From an uncultured Paracoccus sp. (lineage in GTDB: Bacteria > Pseudomonadota > Alphaproteobacteria > Rhodobacterales > Rhodobacteraceae), in NCBI RefSeq assembly GCF_947496875.1, contig NZ_CANMEH010000006.1, positions 124,001 to 188,000 of the forward strand: a DNA stretch of 64,000 nucleotides, read 5' to 3'. Both the position numbers and the translations under genes were made by a program. Shown here one piece after another: positions 1-8,431 of this stretch. Positions within the stretch are counted from its first letter, which is position 1. The number at the start of each line of letters is the position of its first letter. The notes beneath the pieces were generated by a model. That model did no database searches, had not been told where the DNA came from, and saw only the letters and a list, made by a program, of their open reading frames with translations.

Positions 1-158
1 CTCATGGCGGCCTCTGGCATGATCGGTTGGCCGGGGTGTAGCGCAGAACCGCTTGGGCCGAAAGCCTGCAGGCGCTTGACCGGTGCCGGACACATGCCCC
101 ATGCGGGTGGCATGAGCGCCCGTTTCCCCCCATTCGCCAACGCCGGGCGTCCCGGCCC
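1..158. other. Non-coding upstream region of priA
   Basis: No convincing gene is contained here. A CTTGAC hexamer, the usual alphaproteobacterial -35 form, lies at 75-80, but the matching -10 (near 100-105) is poor, so it is only a possible priA promoter. At the very left edge a minus-strand ATG (positions 5-3) is preceded by an AGAGG-like ribosome site, so a divergent gene may start there and leave the window. It cannot be identified. Confidence 0.4.
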
Positions 159-2381
159 GTGAACCGGTCCGATGCCTATTCGCCGGGGTCGCGGATCGGG
201 GTGCTGACGACTGAACCGGTCGGGCTGCTGGACTATCTCGCGCCCCAGGGCGGGGTGCGCCCGGGCCAGCTGGTGATCGTGCCGCTGGGGCCGCGGCAGG
301 TGATGGGCTGCGTGTGGAACGCGGGCGAGGGGACCGTCGACGCGGCGCGGCTGCGGCCGGTGATCCGGCTGGTCGATGCGGCGCCGCTGACCCCCGGCAT
401 GATCGAGTTCCTGACCCGGGCGGCGGATTACACGATGACGCCCCTGCCGGTGATGCTGCGGATGGCGTTGCGGGCGCCGGACCTCGGGCATCCCCCGGCG
501 GCGCGGCGGATCGTCCAGCGTGCCGGGCCGCCCCCCGACCGCATGACCGAGGCACGCGCCGCGGTGCTGCGGGTCATCGACGACCACGGCGGGGCCCATT
601 TCGCCCCGGCGGAACTGGCCCGGCTGGCCGGGGTCGGCACTTCCGTGGTCAAGGGGCTGGTTGCCGCGGGCACCCTGGTCGAGCTGCAGGCGCCGCGCGA
701 CACCCCCTTTCCCCGGCTGGACCCGACCCGCCCCGGCAAGCCGCTGGCCCCCGACCAGGCGGCCGCCGCCGACGCCCTGTGCGCGGCGATCCGGGCGGGC
801 GGATACGGGACGACGTTGCTGCGCGGGGTGACCGGCTCGGGCAAGACCGAGGTCTATCTGGAAGCCGTGGCCGAAACCCTGCGCCAGGGCCGGCAGGCGC
901 TGGTGTTGCTGCCGGAAATCGCCCTCTCGGCCGAGTTCCTGCAGCGCGTCGAGGCGCGGTTCGGGGCGCTGCCCGGCGAATGGCACAGCGGCATCACCGG
1001 GGCCGAGCGGCGGCGGCTGTGGCACATGGCCGGTCGGGGCGCCGGTGCCGACAGTGACGGTGGTGTCGGGCTGGTTGTGGGGGCCCGGTCGGCCCTGTTC
1101 CTGCCGTTCCGGGACCTTGGGCTGATCGTCGTGGATGAGGAACATGATGGCAGCTACAAGCAGGACGAGACCGTCTATTACAGCGCCCGCGACATGGCGG
1201 TGCTGCGCGCCTCGATCGAGGGGGCGCAGGTGGTGCTGGCCTCGGCCACGCCATCGGTCGAAAGCTGGGTCAACGCGGCTGCCGGGAAATATCATCGGCT
1301 GGACCTGCGCGCCCGGTATGGCGAGGCCGAGCTGCCCGAGATGGCCGCCATCGACCTGCGGACCGAGGACATGCCGTCCGGACGCTGGATCTCGCCCACG
1401 CTCGCGCGGGCGGTGGACGAGCGGCTGGCCCGCGGCGAACAGTCACTGCTGTTCCTGAACCGGCGCGGCTATGCGCCGATCACCACCTGCCGGGCCTGCG
1501 GCCACCAGATCGGCTGCGACGACTGCGACGCGCGGATGGTCGAACACCGGTTCCAGAAGCGGCTGGTCTGCCATCAATGCGGGGCCAGCCGACCGATCCC
1601 CGCGGCCTGCCCCGCCTGCGGGGTCGAGGGGCGGCTGGCCGCCATCGGCCCGGGGGTCGAGCGGCTGGCCGAGGAGGTGGCGGACCGCTTTCCCGATGCG
1701 CGGGTGGCGGTGCTGTCGTCGGACCTGTTCCAGTCCGCTGCCGCACTGAAGGCGACGATCGCCGACATCGCTGGCGGCGGCGCCGACATCATCATCGGCA
1801 CCCAGCTCGTCGCCAAGGGGCACAACTTTCCGCTGCTGACGCTGGTCGGCGTGATCGATGCCGATCTGGGGCTGCAGGGGGCCGACCTGCGGGCCGCCGA
1901 GCGGTCCTTCCAGCTGATGCGCCAGGTGGCAGGTCGGGCGGGGCGGCAGGCCGGGGACCGGCCCGGCGTCGCCTTGCTGCAGACGCACCAGCCCGACCAT
2001 CCGGTGATCCGGGCCATCCTGTCCGGCGAGGACGAGGCATTCTGGACCGCCGAGGCAGAGGCCCGGCGGGCTGCGCAGATGCCCCCGTTTTCCCGGCTGG
2101 CCGGGGTGATCCTGTCGCATCCGGATCAGGCGGTGGTCGAGGCCCATGCCCGTGAACTGGCCCGGGGCAGCCAGACGCTGCGGGACATCGGGGCCGAACT
2201 GTTCGGCCCGGCGCCGGCCCCGATCGCCCGGATCAGGGGGCGCCACCGGATGCGGATGCTGATCCGGGCACCCCGGCAGGCCCCGGTGCAGGACGCGATT
2301 GCCGCCTGGCTGGCCGCCGGCCCCAAGCCCCCGGCGAACCTGCGGTTGAGCGTCGACATCGATCCGCAGAGCTTTCTTTGA
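159..2381 (+). CDS. priA: Primosomal protein N' (replication restart helicase PriA)
   Basis: PriA recognises stalled or repaired replication forks, unwinds the lagging strand 3' to 5' and reloads the replicative helicase. The 740-residue length is normal for the family. Visible motifs are Walker A GVTGSGKTE near residue 224, the DEEH box near 326, a cluster of paired cysteines (about 443-487) forming the two zinc sites that split the helicase core, GTQLVAKGHNFP in the second RecA lobe, and QVAGRAGR (motif VI). The N-terminal DNA-binding domain and C-terminal domain are both present, so the protein appears intact. The start is GTG. No gene is co-transcribed downstream: the next gene is convergent, with a small hairpin between them. 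Confidence 0.96.
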   Translation: MNRSDAYSPGSRIGVLTTEPVGLLDYLAPQGGVRPGQLVIVPLGPRQVMGCVWNAGEGTVDAARLRPVIRLVDAAPLTPGMIEFLTRAADYTMTPLPVMLRMALRAPDLGHPPAARRIVQRAGPPPDRMTEARAAVLRVIDDHGGAHFAPAELARLAGVGTSVVKGLVAAGTLVELQAPRDTPFPRLDPTRPGKPLAPDQAAAADALCAAIRAGGYGTTLLRGVTGSGKTEVYLEAVAETLRQGRQALVLLPEIALSAEFLQRVEARFGALPGEWHSGITGAERRRLWHMAGRGAGADSDGGVGLVVGARSALFLPFRDLGLIVVDEEHDGSYKQDETVYYSARDMAVLRASIEGAQVVLASATPSVESWVNAAAGKYHRLDLRARYGEAELPEMAAIDLRTEDMPSGRWISPTLARAVDERLARGEQSLLFLNRRGYAPITTCRACGHQIGCDDCDARMVEHRFQKRLVCHQCGASRPIPAACPACGVEGRLAAIGPGVERLAEEVADRFPDARVAVLSSDLFQSAAALKATIADIAGGGADIIIGTQLVAKGHNFPLLTLVGVIDADLGLQGADLRAAERSFQLMRQVAGRAGRQAGDRPGVALLQTHQPDHPVIRAILSGEDEAFWTAEAEARRAAQMPPFSRLAGVILSHPDQAVVEAHARELARGSQTLRDIGAELFGPAPAPIARIRGRHRMRMLIRAPRQAPVQDAIAAWLAAGPKPPANLRLSVDIDPQSFL

Positions 2382-2388
2382 CCCACAG

Positions 2389-2411
2389 GTCCGGCGCAGG
2401 CGCTGCCGGAC
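2389..2411. terminator. Hairpin between convergent priA and N-formylglutamate amidohydrolase genes
   Basis: A perfect 7-bp stem (GTCCGGC / GCCGGAC) with a 9-nt loop starts 8 bases after the priA stop, in a 40-bp gap between convergent genes. There is no T-run on either side, so intrinsic termination would be weak. It may only block 3' exonucleases. Confidence 0.35.
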
Positions 2412-2421
2412 GGGATCTCGC

Positions 2422-3177
2422 CTACGCGCCGCTGTCCTGCAGCACCCGGTTCATCAGCGGCGCCAGCCGGTCGGCCCAGACCTGCTGGCCCGCATCGTCC
2501 CGGATCAGGTCGTTCCTGACCTCGATCAGCAGGTTCGGGCGTCCGTGTGCCAGGGCGTGTCGGTCGATCGAGTCCCCGTCCAGATGGCCGGCATAGGGCT
2601 GATTGTCGCCGGTGACCCAGCCCTGGTCGCGGCAGGCCTGTACCATCGCCGGTCCCAGCCGCTCGTCCCGATGCGAGTAGAGGATGCCGACGGCCCAGGG
2701 CCGCGACGACCGGCCGCGCAGCCGCGGGGTAAAGCTGTGAACGGCACAGATCGCCCGGTGCGGATGGGTGGCGGCTATCCCGGCCAGAGCGGTGTGGTAG
2801 GGGCGATACAGGTCCCGCAGGCGCCGCTCGCGTTCGGCGCCGTCGGCGTGCCGGTTGGCCGGGATGACCGTCCCGTCATACAGGCGCATCAGCAGGGTGG
2901 GATCATCCTCTCCGCGGTTGGGATCGATCACCAGCCGCGAGAAATGCGACAGGATCGCCGGTGCGTCCAGCTGCTCGGCGAGCGCCAGGGCCAGGCCCGC
3001 CGCGCCCACGTCATAGGCGATATGGCGGTCCATGTCGGCCTGCGCGATGCCCAGATCGCCGCCGTTCACCCAGGACGGAACATGATTGCTGGCGTGATCG
3101 CAGGTGATCAGCCAGCGTGACGGGCGATCCGCACCGACGACGCGGAACGGCACGGCGTTAACCAGATGTTCGTTCAT
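2422..3177 (-). CDS. N-formylglutamate amidohydrolase family protein
   Basis: The family hydrolyses N-formyl-glutamate (final step of one histidine-degradation route) or similar N-acyl amino acids. The protein has 251 residues from the ATG at 3177, normal for this cytoplasmic zinc-hydrolase-like family. The signature CDHASNHVP lies at residues 26-34, followed by conserved His/Asp/Glu-containing segments. An upstream in-frame start at 3222 would add 15 unlikely residues, so I chose MNEHLV. It is divergent from pyruvate kinase, with about 120 bp between the starts. No hut genes are adjacent, so a histidine-pathway role is not supported by context. Rhodobacterales often carry such paralogues of unknown substrate. 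Confidence 0.85.
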   Translation of the reverse strand: MNEHLVNAVPFRVVGADRPSRWLITCDHASNHVPSWVNGGDLGIAQADMDRHIAYDVGAAGLALALAEQLDAPAILSHFSRLVIDPNRGEDDPTLLMRLYDGTVIPANRHADGAERERRLRDLYRPYHTALAGIAATHPHRAICAVHSFTPRLRGRSSRPWAVGILYSHRDERLGPAMVQACRDQGWVTGDNQPYAGHLDGDSIDRHALAHGRPNLLIEVRNDLIRDDAGQQVWADRLAPLMNRVLQDSGA

Positions 3178-3297
3178 ATTTCCGATATAGAAGCTGTAAT
3201 TTCCGCGCGCCAGTTGCCGCACACAGCCCGTTGGGACATACAGTTAACGCAAACAGCGACCCGGAAGCGGGCGGGCGACGTGGCAAGGGATACGGGC

Positions 3298-4746
3298 ATG
3301 AGACGGCATCGGAACGTGAAGATCGTGGCGACACTGGGCCCGGCATCGACGGACGAGGCGACGATACGCGCCCTGTTCGAGGCCGGCGCGGACGTGTTCC
3401 GCATGAACATGAGCCATGGCAGCCAGGCGGACCACCTGTCCCGGCTGGAGATCGTTCGCAGGATCGAGGCCGAGACCGGGCGGCCCATCGCGGTGCTGGC
3501 GGACCTGCAGGGACCGAAGCTGCGCGTCGGCACCTTCGCCGAGGGGTCGGTCGATCTGGTCGAAGGGCAGACGTTCCGCTTCGATCTGGACGACGTGCCG
3601 GGAACCGCCGAGCGGGTGCAACTGCCCCATCCCGAAATCTTCCAGGCGCTGGAGGTCGGGTCGCGGCTGCTGGTTAGCGATGGCAAGATCCGGTTGCGGG
3701 TGGATGAATGCGGACCCGATTTCGCCACCTGCACCGTGACGATCGGCGCCACCATCTCGGATCGCAAGGGCGTCAACGTGCCGGATGTGGTGCTGCCGCT
3801 GGCCGCGCTGTCCGAAAAGGACCGCGCCGACCTGGAATTCGCGTGCGAGGCCGGCGTCGACTGGCTGGCGCTGTCATTCGTGCAGCGTCCCGAGGACGTG
3901 ATCGAGGCGCGGGCGCTGGCCCGCGGCCGGGCCGCGATCCTGTCCAAGATCGAGAAGCCCGCTGCGGTGCGGGCCTTTGCCGAGATCCTCAAGGTGTCGG
4001 ACGGGATCATGGTCGCCCGCGGCGATCTGGGGGTGGAACTGCCGGTCCATTCGGTGCCGCCCATCCAGAAGCGTCTGGTTCGGGCCTGCCGGCAGGCCGC
4101 GACGCCGGTGATCGTTGCCACACAGATGCTGGAAAGCATGATCGACAGCCCGATGCCCACCCGGGCCGAGGTCAGCGACGTCGCGACCGCAATCTACGAG
4201 GGCGCGGACGCGGTCATGCTGTCGGCCGAGTCGGCCGCCGGCAAGTATCCGATCGAGGCGGTGCGCACGATGGATGCGGTCGCGCGGTCCGTCGAGTCCG
4301 ATCCGGTCTATCGCGAGATCATCGAAAGCTCGCGCAGCACCACCAACCGCACCTCGGTCGCCGACAGCATCGCCGTTGCGGCCCGCGAGATCGCCGAGAC
4401 GACCGATATCGCCGCGATCTGCGCGTTCACGGAATCCGGCACGACGGTCCGGCTGGCGGCGCGGGAACGGCCCCGGGTCCCGATCGTCGCGATGTCGTCC
4501 GAACTGACGGTGCTGCGCCGGATGAACCTGATCTGGGGCACCCACTGCGTGCTGACCCCCCCGCTGGAGCGGTTCAAGCAGGCGGTGGTCAATGCCGCGC
4601 GGGCGGCCCGCGACTTCGAATTTGCCGATGCGTCGCGACAGATCGTCGTGATCGCCGGCGTTCCGTTCAAGACGGCGGGCACGACCAACATCCTGCGGGT
4701 GGCACCCTGCGATGAGCGGTTGATCTACAACACGGACCCGGAATAG
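3298..4746 (+). CDS. pyk: Pyruvate kinase
   Basis: This enzyme transfers phosphate from phosphoenolpyruvate to ADP, the last step of glycolysis. It has 482 residues, the usual length for bacterial type II enzymes. Visible motifs are MNMSHGS near residue 36, the phosphate/K+ site, VLADLQGPKLRVG, ILSKIEK with the catalytic lysine, ARGDLG near 239, ATQMLESM and PTRAEVSDVA. I start at the ATG at 3298 because it has an AAGGGA ribosome site at proper spacing and begins directly before the first beta strand (VKIVATLGPAS). A longer in-frame extension to 3166 would overlap the divergent gene's start and has no family counterpart. It is followed by a small membrane protein and then rpmI-rplT. Confidence 0.97.
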   Translation: MRRHRNVKIVATLGPASTDEATIRALFEAGADVFRMNMSHGSQADHLSRLEIVRRIEAETGRPIAVLADLQGPKLRVGTFAEGSVDLVEGQTFRFDLDDVPGTAERVQLPHPEIFQALEVGSRLLVSDGKIRLRVDECGPDFATCTVTIGATISDRKGVNVPDVVLPLAALSEKDRADLEFACEAGVDWLALSFVQRPEDVIEARALARGRAAILSKIEKPAAVRAFAEILKVSDGIMVARGDLGVELPVHSVPPIQKRLVRACRQAATPVIVATQMLESMIDSPMPTRAEVSDVATAIYEGADAVMLSAESAAGKYPIEAVRTMDAVARSVESDPVYREIIESSRSTTNRTSVADSIAVAAREIAETTDIAAICAFTESGTTVRLAARERPRVPIVAMSSELTVLRRMNLIWGTHCVLTPPLERFKQAVVNAARAARDFEFADASRQIVVIAGVPFKTAGTTNILRVAPCDERLIYNTDPE

Positions 4747-4776
4747 ACGCCGGGCACACGACACGGGTGACAGCAC

Positions 4777-5001
4777 ATGACCGACATTCTGATCCTTCTG
4801 GGTACCGCAGCGCTGGCGCTGGCCGTGATCCTCGCCATCGCCGCGCTGGCCCGGACCGAACCGCCGCGCGGTGCCGCGATCATGTTCGTGCTGGGCGTGG
4901 CCGCGATCCTCGCCGGCGCCTGGATCGATCCGACCCCGTTCCGCGTCCAGGACCTGGGCCTGGCGTGGCAGCGGCTGCTGGCCGGCGACATCCGGGTCTG
5001 A
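4777..5001 (+). CDS. Small two-helix membrane protein downstream of pyk
   Basis: This is a 74-residue protein of unknown function. Two hydrophobic segments, about residues 4-24 and 34-50, are separated by a short polar loop containing TEPPRG, and a short amphipathic tail follows. That predicts a small inner-membrane hairpin protein. A GGGTGA ribosome-site-like sequence precedes the ATG. It lies 30 bases after pyk, so it is probably co-transcribed with it. No enzymatic motif is visible. The consistent reading frame and membrane character make it more likely real than chance, but the function is unknown. Confidence 0.65.
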   Translation: MTDILILLGTAALALAVILAIAALARTEPPRGAAIMFVLGVAAILAGAWIDPTPFRVQDLGLAWQRLLAGDIRV

Positions 5002-5025
5002 CCGGGTAGCATCCCGGTCGCGCGC

Positions 5026-5054
5026 TTGCACCGGCGCGGGCGCCCGGCTATAGG
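5026..5054 (+). promoter_or_regulatory. Candidate sigma-70 promoter for rpmI-rplT
   Basis: A CTTGCAC element (hexamer TTGCAC at 5026-5031) is followed by a 17-base spacer and TATAGG at 5049-5054. Transcription would start about 70 bases before rpmI, leaving a leader long enough for the L20-type translational control known for this operon in other bacteria. The control itself is not shown here. Confidence 0.6.
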
Positions 5055-5130
5055 GCGTGCTTCGATCCTCCGCGCGTCCGGCCGATACGGCATTGCCGAG
5101 TCGCGCGTTCACTCTGATCAGGAGATGAAA

Positions 5131-5331
5131 ATGCCCAAGATGAAGACCAAGGCCGCGGCGAAGAAGCGGTTCTCGATGACGGCCAACGGCAAGGTCAAGG
5201 CCGGGCCGGCGGGCAAGCGGCACGGCATGATCAAGCGGTCGACCAAGTTCATCCGCGAGGTCACCGGGACGATGATCCTGTCCGATGCGGACGCGAAGAT
5301 CGTCAAGAAATACATGCCCTATAACCGCTGA
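5131..5331 (+). CDS. rpmI: 50S ribosomal protein L35
   Basis: This is a 66-residue structural protein of the large ribosomal subunit. It begins [14 protein letters not shown], the family signature, and is very rich in lysine and arginine. The ATG at 5131 is preceded by a CAGGAG ribosome site. A longer in-frame start at 5026 is rejected because the added residues are not ribosomal-protein-like and overlap the promoter. rplT follows 15 bases later, the standard L35-L20 pair. infC is not visible upstream; in its place are the small membrane protein and pyk. Confidence 0.97.
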   Translation: MPKMKTKAAAKKRFSMTANGKVKAGPAGKRHGMIKRSTKFIREVTGTMILSDADAKIVKKYMPYNR

Positions 5332-5346
5332 TCGAGGAGCCGAGAC

Positions 5347-5706
5347 ATGTCCCGAGTGAAATCCGGCAAGGTCACCCACGCCCGCCACAAGAAGATCCTG
5401 GACGCGGCCAAAGGCTATTATGGCAACCGGTCGCGCAACTTCCGCACCGCCACCCAGGCTGTGGACAAGGCCAACCAGTACGCCACCCGCGACCGCAAGG
5501 TCCGCAAGCGCAACTTCCGCGCCCTGTGGATCCAGCGGATCAACGCAGCCGTGCGCGCCGCCGACGCCGAAATGACCTATTCGCGGTTCATCGCCGCGAT
5601 GGCGAAAGCGGGGATCGAGGTTGATCGCAAGGTGCTGGCCGACCTCGCCGTGCACGAGCCCGAGGCGTTCAACGCGATCGTCGCCCAGGCCAAGGCCGCA
5701 GCCTGA
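5347..5706 (+). CDS. rplT: 50S ribosomal protein L20
   Basis: This 119-residue ribosomal protein is essential for early assembly of the large subunit and binds 23S rRNA. In other bacteria it also represses its own operon. It begins [26 protein letters not shown] and carries the conserved YATRDRK and LWIQRINAA segments. A GAGGAG-type ribosome site precedes the ATG. The operon ends right after it with a strong intrinsic terminator. The pheS/pheT genes that often follow in related genomes are not next here. Confidence 0.98.
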   Translation: MSRVKSGKVTHARHKKILDAAKGYYGNRSRNFRTATQAVDKANQYATRDRKVRKRNFRALWIQRINAAVRAADAEMTYSRFIAAMAKAGIEVDRKVLADLAVHEPEAFNAIVAQAKAAA

Positions 5707-5735
5707 CATCGGCACGCCCGGTCAGGATTGCAGAC

Positions 5736-5760
5736 GGACCCGCCACTGGCGGGTCCTTTT
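5736..5760 (+). terminator. Intrinsic terminator after rplT
   Basis: A perfect 9-bp G/C stem, GGACCCGCC / GGCGGGTCC, closes on the triloop ACT and is followed at once by TTTT and a T-containing tail. It begins 29 bases after the rplT stop. Confidence 0.9.
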
Positions 5761-5951
5761 CGTTCGGGATGCGCCGACGGGAAAACCGAGGCAGAGCCGG
5801 TGCGGCGGCCCGGGACTTGATCGGCAGGAAGCCGTGCATCCACGCACTACGGCCGGGGCGACGTCGGCCACATCCCGCCCCGCTGCAGCCTTGCGCCGCT
5901 CGGTCGCCGCGGGCTTGTCGGACAGCGACCGGGATCCTTGCCCCGGGACGC

Positions 5952-7079
5952 TCAGCCGGGCAGGTCGATCACCTGGCGCAAGGCCACGCCGTCGTTCAGC
6001 TGGTCCATCGCCACGTTGATGTCGGCCAGGGGCATCCGCGCGCTGAGCATCCGTTCCACCGGCAGCAGCCCGCGCGCATACATCGCCAGCATCCGTGGCA
6101 GGTCGCGCTGGGGGACGCAGGACCCGATATACGACCCTTTCAGCGTGCGTTCCTCGGCCACCAGCTTCAGGGCGGACAGCGGCATCCGCTCGGACGGGTG
6201 CGGCAGACCCGCGGTGATCGTCATGCCGCCGCGGCGCGTCACGTCGAAGGCGGTTTCCAGCGCCTTGACCGACCCGGCGAGCTCAAAAGCGTAATCCACG
6301 CCGCCGCCGGTCAGGTCGCGCACCGCCTCGACGGTGGAGGCGTCGGCCGTGACGGTCTCGGTTGCCCCCATGTCGCGCGCCGCGTCCATCTTGGCCTCGA
6401 ACGGGTCGATGGCGATGATCTGTCCGGCGCCCGCGGCGGCCGCACCCAGGATGGTCGACAGCCCCACGCCGCCCAAGCCGATCACCGCCACCTTGGCGCC
6501 GGGGCGCATCTGCGCGGTGTTGAAGACGGCACCCGCGCCGGTCAGCATGGCACAGGAAAACAGCGCCGCGATATGCGGCGGCACGTCCCCGTCGATCCTG
6601 ACGATCGATGGCCGGGCGACCACGGCGTGGCTGGCAAAGGCCGAGATGCCGATGTGATGGTGGATCGGCTGCCCGTCCATGGACAGGCGGCGCTGGCCGG
6701 TCATCAGCTCGCCGATCCCGTGATGGCGCGCGGCGACCTCGCACAGCGCCGGGCGACCTTCGGCACAGGGCAGGCAGTGGCCGCAACCGGGCGCGAAGAT
6801 GCAGACGACCTGATCCCCGGGTGCCAGATCGGTGACGCCTTCGCCCGTCTCGATGACGCGGGCTGCGGCCTCGTGGCCCAGCACCATTGGCAGCGGCCGG
6901 GGCCGCGTCCCGGTGATCACCGACAGGTCGGAATGACAGACCCCCGCGGCCTCCAGCTTGATCAGCACCTCGCCCGGCCCGGGCGGGTCCAGATCGACCT
7001 CGCGGACGTCCAGCGGCCGTTCGCGGGCGAAATCGCCCTGAACCTGGTCGCGCATCAGCACGGCGGCTGTGATCTTCAT
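5952..7079 (-). CDS. Zinc-dependent alcohol dehydrogenase (MDR superfamily)
   Basis: This is predicted to be an NAD(P)-dependent alcohol/aldehyde oxidoreductase of 375 residues. The catalytic zinc ligands are visible as Cys48 (GVCHSD) and His69 with Glu70 (GHEAA). The structural zinc lobe has four cysteines at 99, 102, 105 and 113 (CGHCLPC...C). The Rossmann motif is GLGGVGLS. The arrangement resembles class-III-like or AdhB/D-type long-chain dehydrogenases rather than short zinc-free forms. The ATG at 7079 has an AGGAGGAG ribosome site. It is divergent from the cyclase/ABC transporter/dehydrogenase operon beginning at 7273, so the same substrate or a product is likely. The true substrate is unknown. 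Confidence 0.88.
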   Translation of the reverse strand: MKITAAVLMRDQVQGDFARERPLDVREVDLDPPGPGEVLIKLEAAGVCHSDLSVITGTRPRPLPMVLGHEAAARVIETGEGVTDLAPGDQVVCIFAPGCGHCLPCAEGRPALCEVAARHHGIGELMTGQRRLSMDGQPIHHHIGISAFASHAVVARPSIVRIDGDVPPHIAALFSCAMLTGAGAVFNTAQMRPGAKVAVIGLGGVGLSTILGAAAAGAGQIIAIDPFEAKMDAARDMGATETVTADASTVEAVRDLTGGGVDYAFELAGSVKALETAFDVTRRGGMTITAGLPHPSERMPLSALKLVAEERTLKGSYIGSCVPQRDLPRMLAMYARGLLPVERMLSARMPLADINVAMDQLNDGVALRQVIDLPG

Positions 7080-7178
7080 CGGCTCCTCCTGATCCATCCG
7101 GCGCACATGCTGCCGCATGTCTCGGGCCGGGTCTACGGCCTGTTGTGGCGGGGATGCAGGGGGTTGCACAAACTGCAT

Positions 7179-7207
7179 TGCCGGATCGTCGATCGTTGGC
7201 CTAGTCT
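7179..7207 (+). promoter_or_regulatory. Possible promoter of the cyclase-ABC transporter operon
   Basis: TTGCCG at 7179-7184 and TAGTCT at 7202-7207 are separated by 17 bases and lie about 65 bases upstream of the first gene. The -10 match is weak. It sits in the 193-bp divergent region shared with the alcohol dehydrogenase gene, where control of both units is expected. Confidence 0.3.
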
Positions 7208-7272
7208 GCCGACACCGGGCCGGCGGGAGGCCAGCCCGCAATTACGAGTATCTCGTTCCGGGGAGGAGTTGC

Positions 7273-8397
7273 ATGGATCTTTCAACACGATACGCGCTGG
7301 TGGGGCTGGCGATGCTGATCGCCGGACCCGCGGCGGCCCAGCAGACGGAGCCTGCCGCCGCAACGGGCAGCGAGCCGCCGGCCGCTGTCGCGAGCGATGC
7401 GGCGCCGGATCAGATGGACGCCGGGACGGCGACATCGGAGGCTGGTGACAGCACCGCCGCTGACAGTGCCACGGCTGACGCCGCAGGGGCAGAAGCAGGG
7501 GCATCGGCCGGCGCGCCCGAATGGGTCAAAACGCCTTGGGGCAGCGACGATCAGATCGGCTCGGCCAACCTGATGACTCCGGAAAGCGTCAAGGCGGCGG
7601 CCGAACTGGTCACCGAAGGAAAGGTCTACAGCCTGGGGCTGGTGATCGGTACTGACACGCCGGCCTTTCCGCCGCGGTCGCTGTCGCTCACCGTGCTGCA
7701 GCCCGGGCAGGCGGACAATTCGGGGCTGGGCGCGAACGCCTTCACCTATAACGACGACATCTTCATGGGCTGGCTCGGCATCGGGTCGCAGATCGACGGC
7801 CTGGGCCATGCGGGCATCGACCATCACTACTACAAGGGCCTGGCCGGGTCCGACTTTGCCAACCCCGCCGGCCTGACCGAACTGGGTCTGGACCACCTGA
7901 AAGGGCTGGTCGGTCGTGGCGTGGTGCTGGACATGGCCAAGCATTTCGGCGTCGACATGGTCGAGGAAGGCACCGCCTATACCGAAGAGGACATCAAGGC
8001 CGCGGCCGAGGCGCAGGGCGTCGAACTGCGCAAGGGCGATGTGGTGCTGTTCCATTCCAACTGGATGGAGCTGCTGGACGGCGACACGCCCGATCCGGCG
8101 CGGTTTGGCGCGGCGGAACCGGGCGTCGGCGTCAGCGGCGGCGAATACCTGGCCGAACTGGGTGTCATGGCGGTTGGCGCCGACACCTGGGGGATGGAGG
8201 CCGTCCCGGCCGAGACCGAGGGCGACGCGTTCCGGGTGCACCAGATCCTGCAGCCGGAAAACGGCATCTACATCCTTGAAAACATGGACACCCGCGAACT
8301 GGTGGCCGACGGGGTGAGCGAATTCCTGTTCGTTCTGGGCCAGACCCGCCTGAAGGGCGCCGTGCAGATGATGATCAATCCCATCGCGATCCGCTGA
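7273..8397 (+). CDS. Secreted cyclase-family (kynurenine formamidase-like) metal hydrolase
   Basis: Cyclase-family enzymes (PF04199) are metal-dependent hydrolases of amides, lactones or isatin-like rings. This one has 374 residues. It begins with a clear signal peptide (hydrophobic to about residue 21, ending GPAAAQ). An unusual Ala/Thr/Asp/Glu/Pro-rich linker runs to about residue 77, and the catalytic domain follows. The metal-site region reads QIDGLGHAG, the longer-form variant of the HxGTHxD motif, with FHSNW and DTWGMEAVP later. The ATG at 7273 has a GGGAGGAG ribosome site. Lying first in an operon with a periplasmic-binding-protein transporter, it may release the transported compound in the periplasm. 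The substrate is unknown. Confidence 0.82.
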   Translation: MDLSTRYALVGLAMLIAGPAAAQQTEPAAATGSEPPAAVASDAAPDQMDAGTATSEAGDSTAADSATADAAGAEAGASAGAPEWVKTPWGSDDQIGSANLMTPESVKAAAELVTEGKVYSLGLVIGTDTPAFPPRSLSLTVLQPGQADNSGLGANAFTYNDDIFMGWLGIGSQIDGLGHAGIDHHYYKGLAGSDFANPAGLTELGLDHLKGLVGRGVVLDMAKHFGVDMVEEGTAYTEEDIKAAAEAQGVELRKGDVVLFHSNWMELLDGDTPDPARFGAAEPGVGVSGGEYLAELGVMAVGADTWGMEAVPAETEGDAFRVHQILQPENGIYILENMDTRELVADGVSEFLFVLGQTRLKGAVQMMINPIAIR

Positions 8398-8431
8398 GCT
8401 GCCGATGAACATTTTTGGAAAGGACACGAGG

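Noticed and set aside
5761-5951. Possible small gene between the rplT terminator and the alcohol dehydrogenase
   Set aside because: Open frames exist on both strands but none has a ribosome site or recognisable protein features; I see nothing functional there beyond the terminator.
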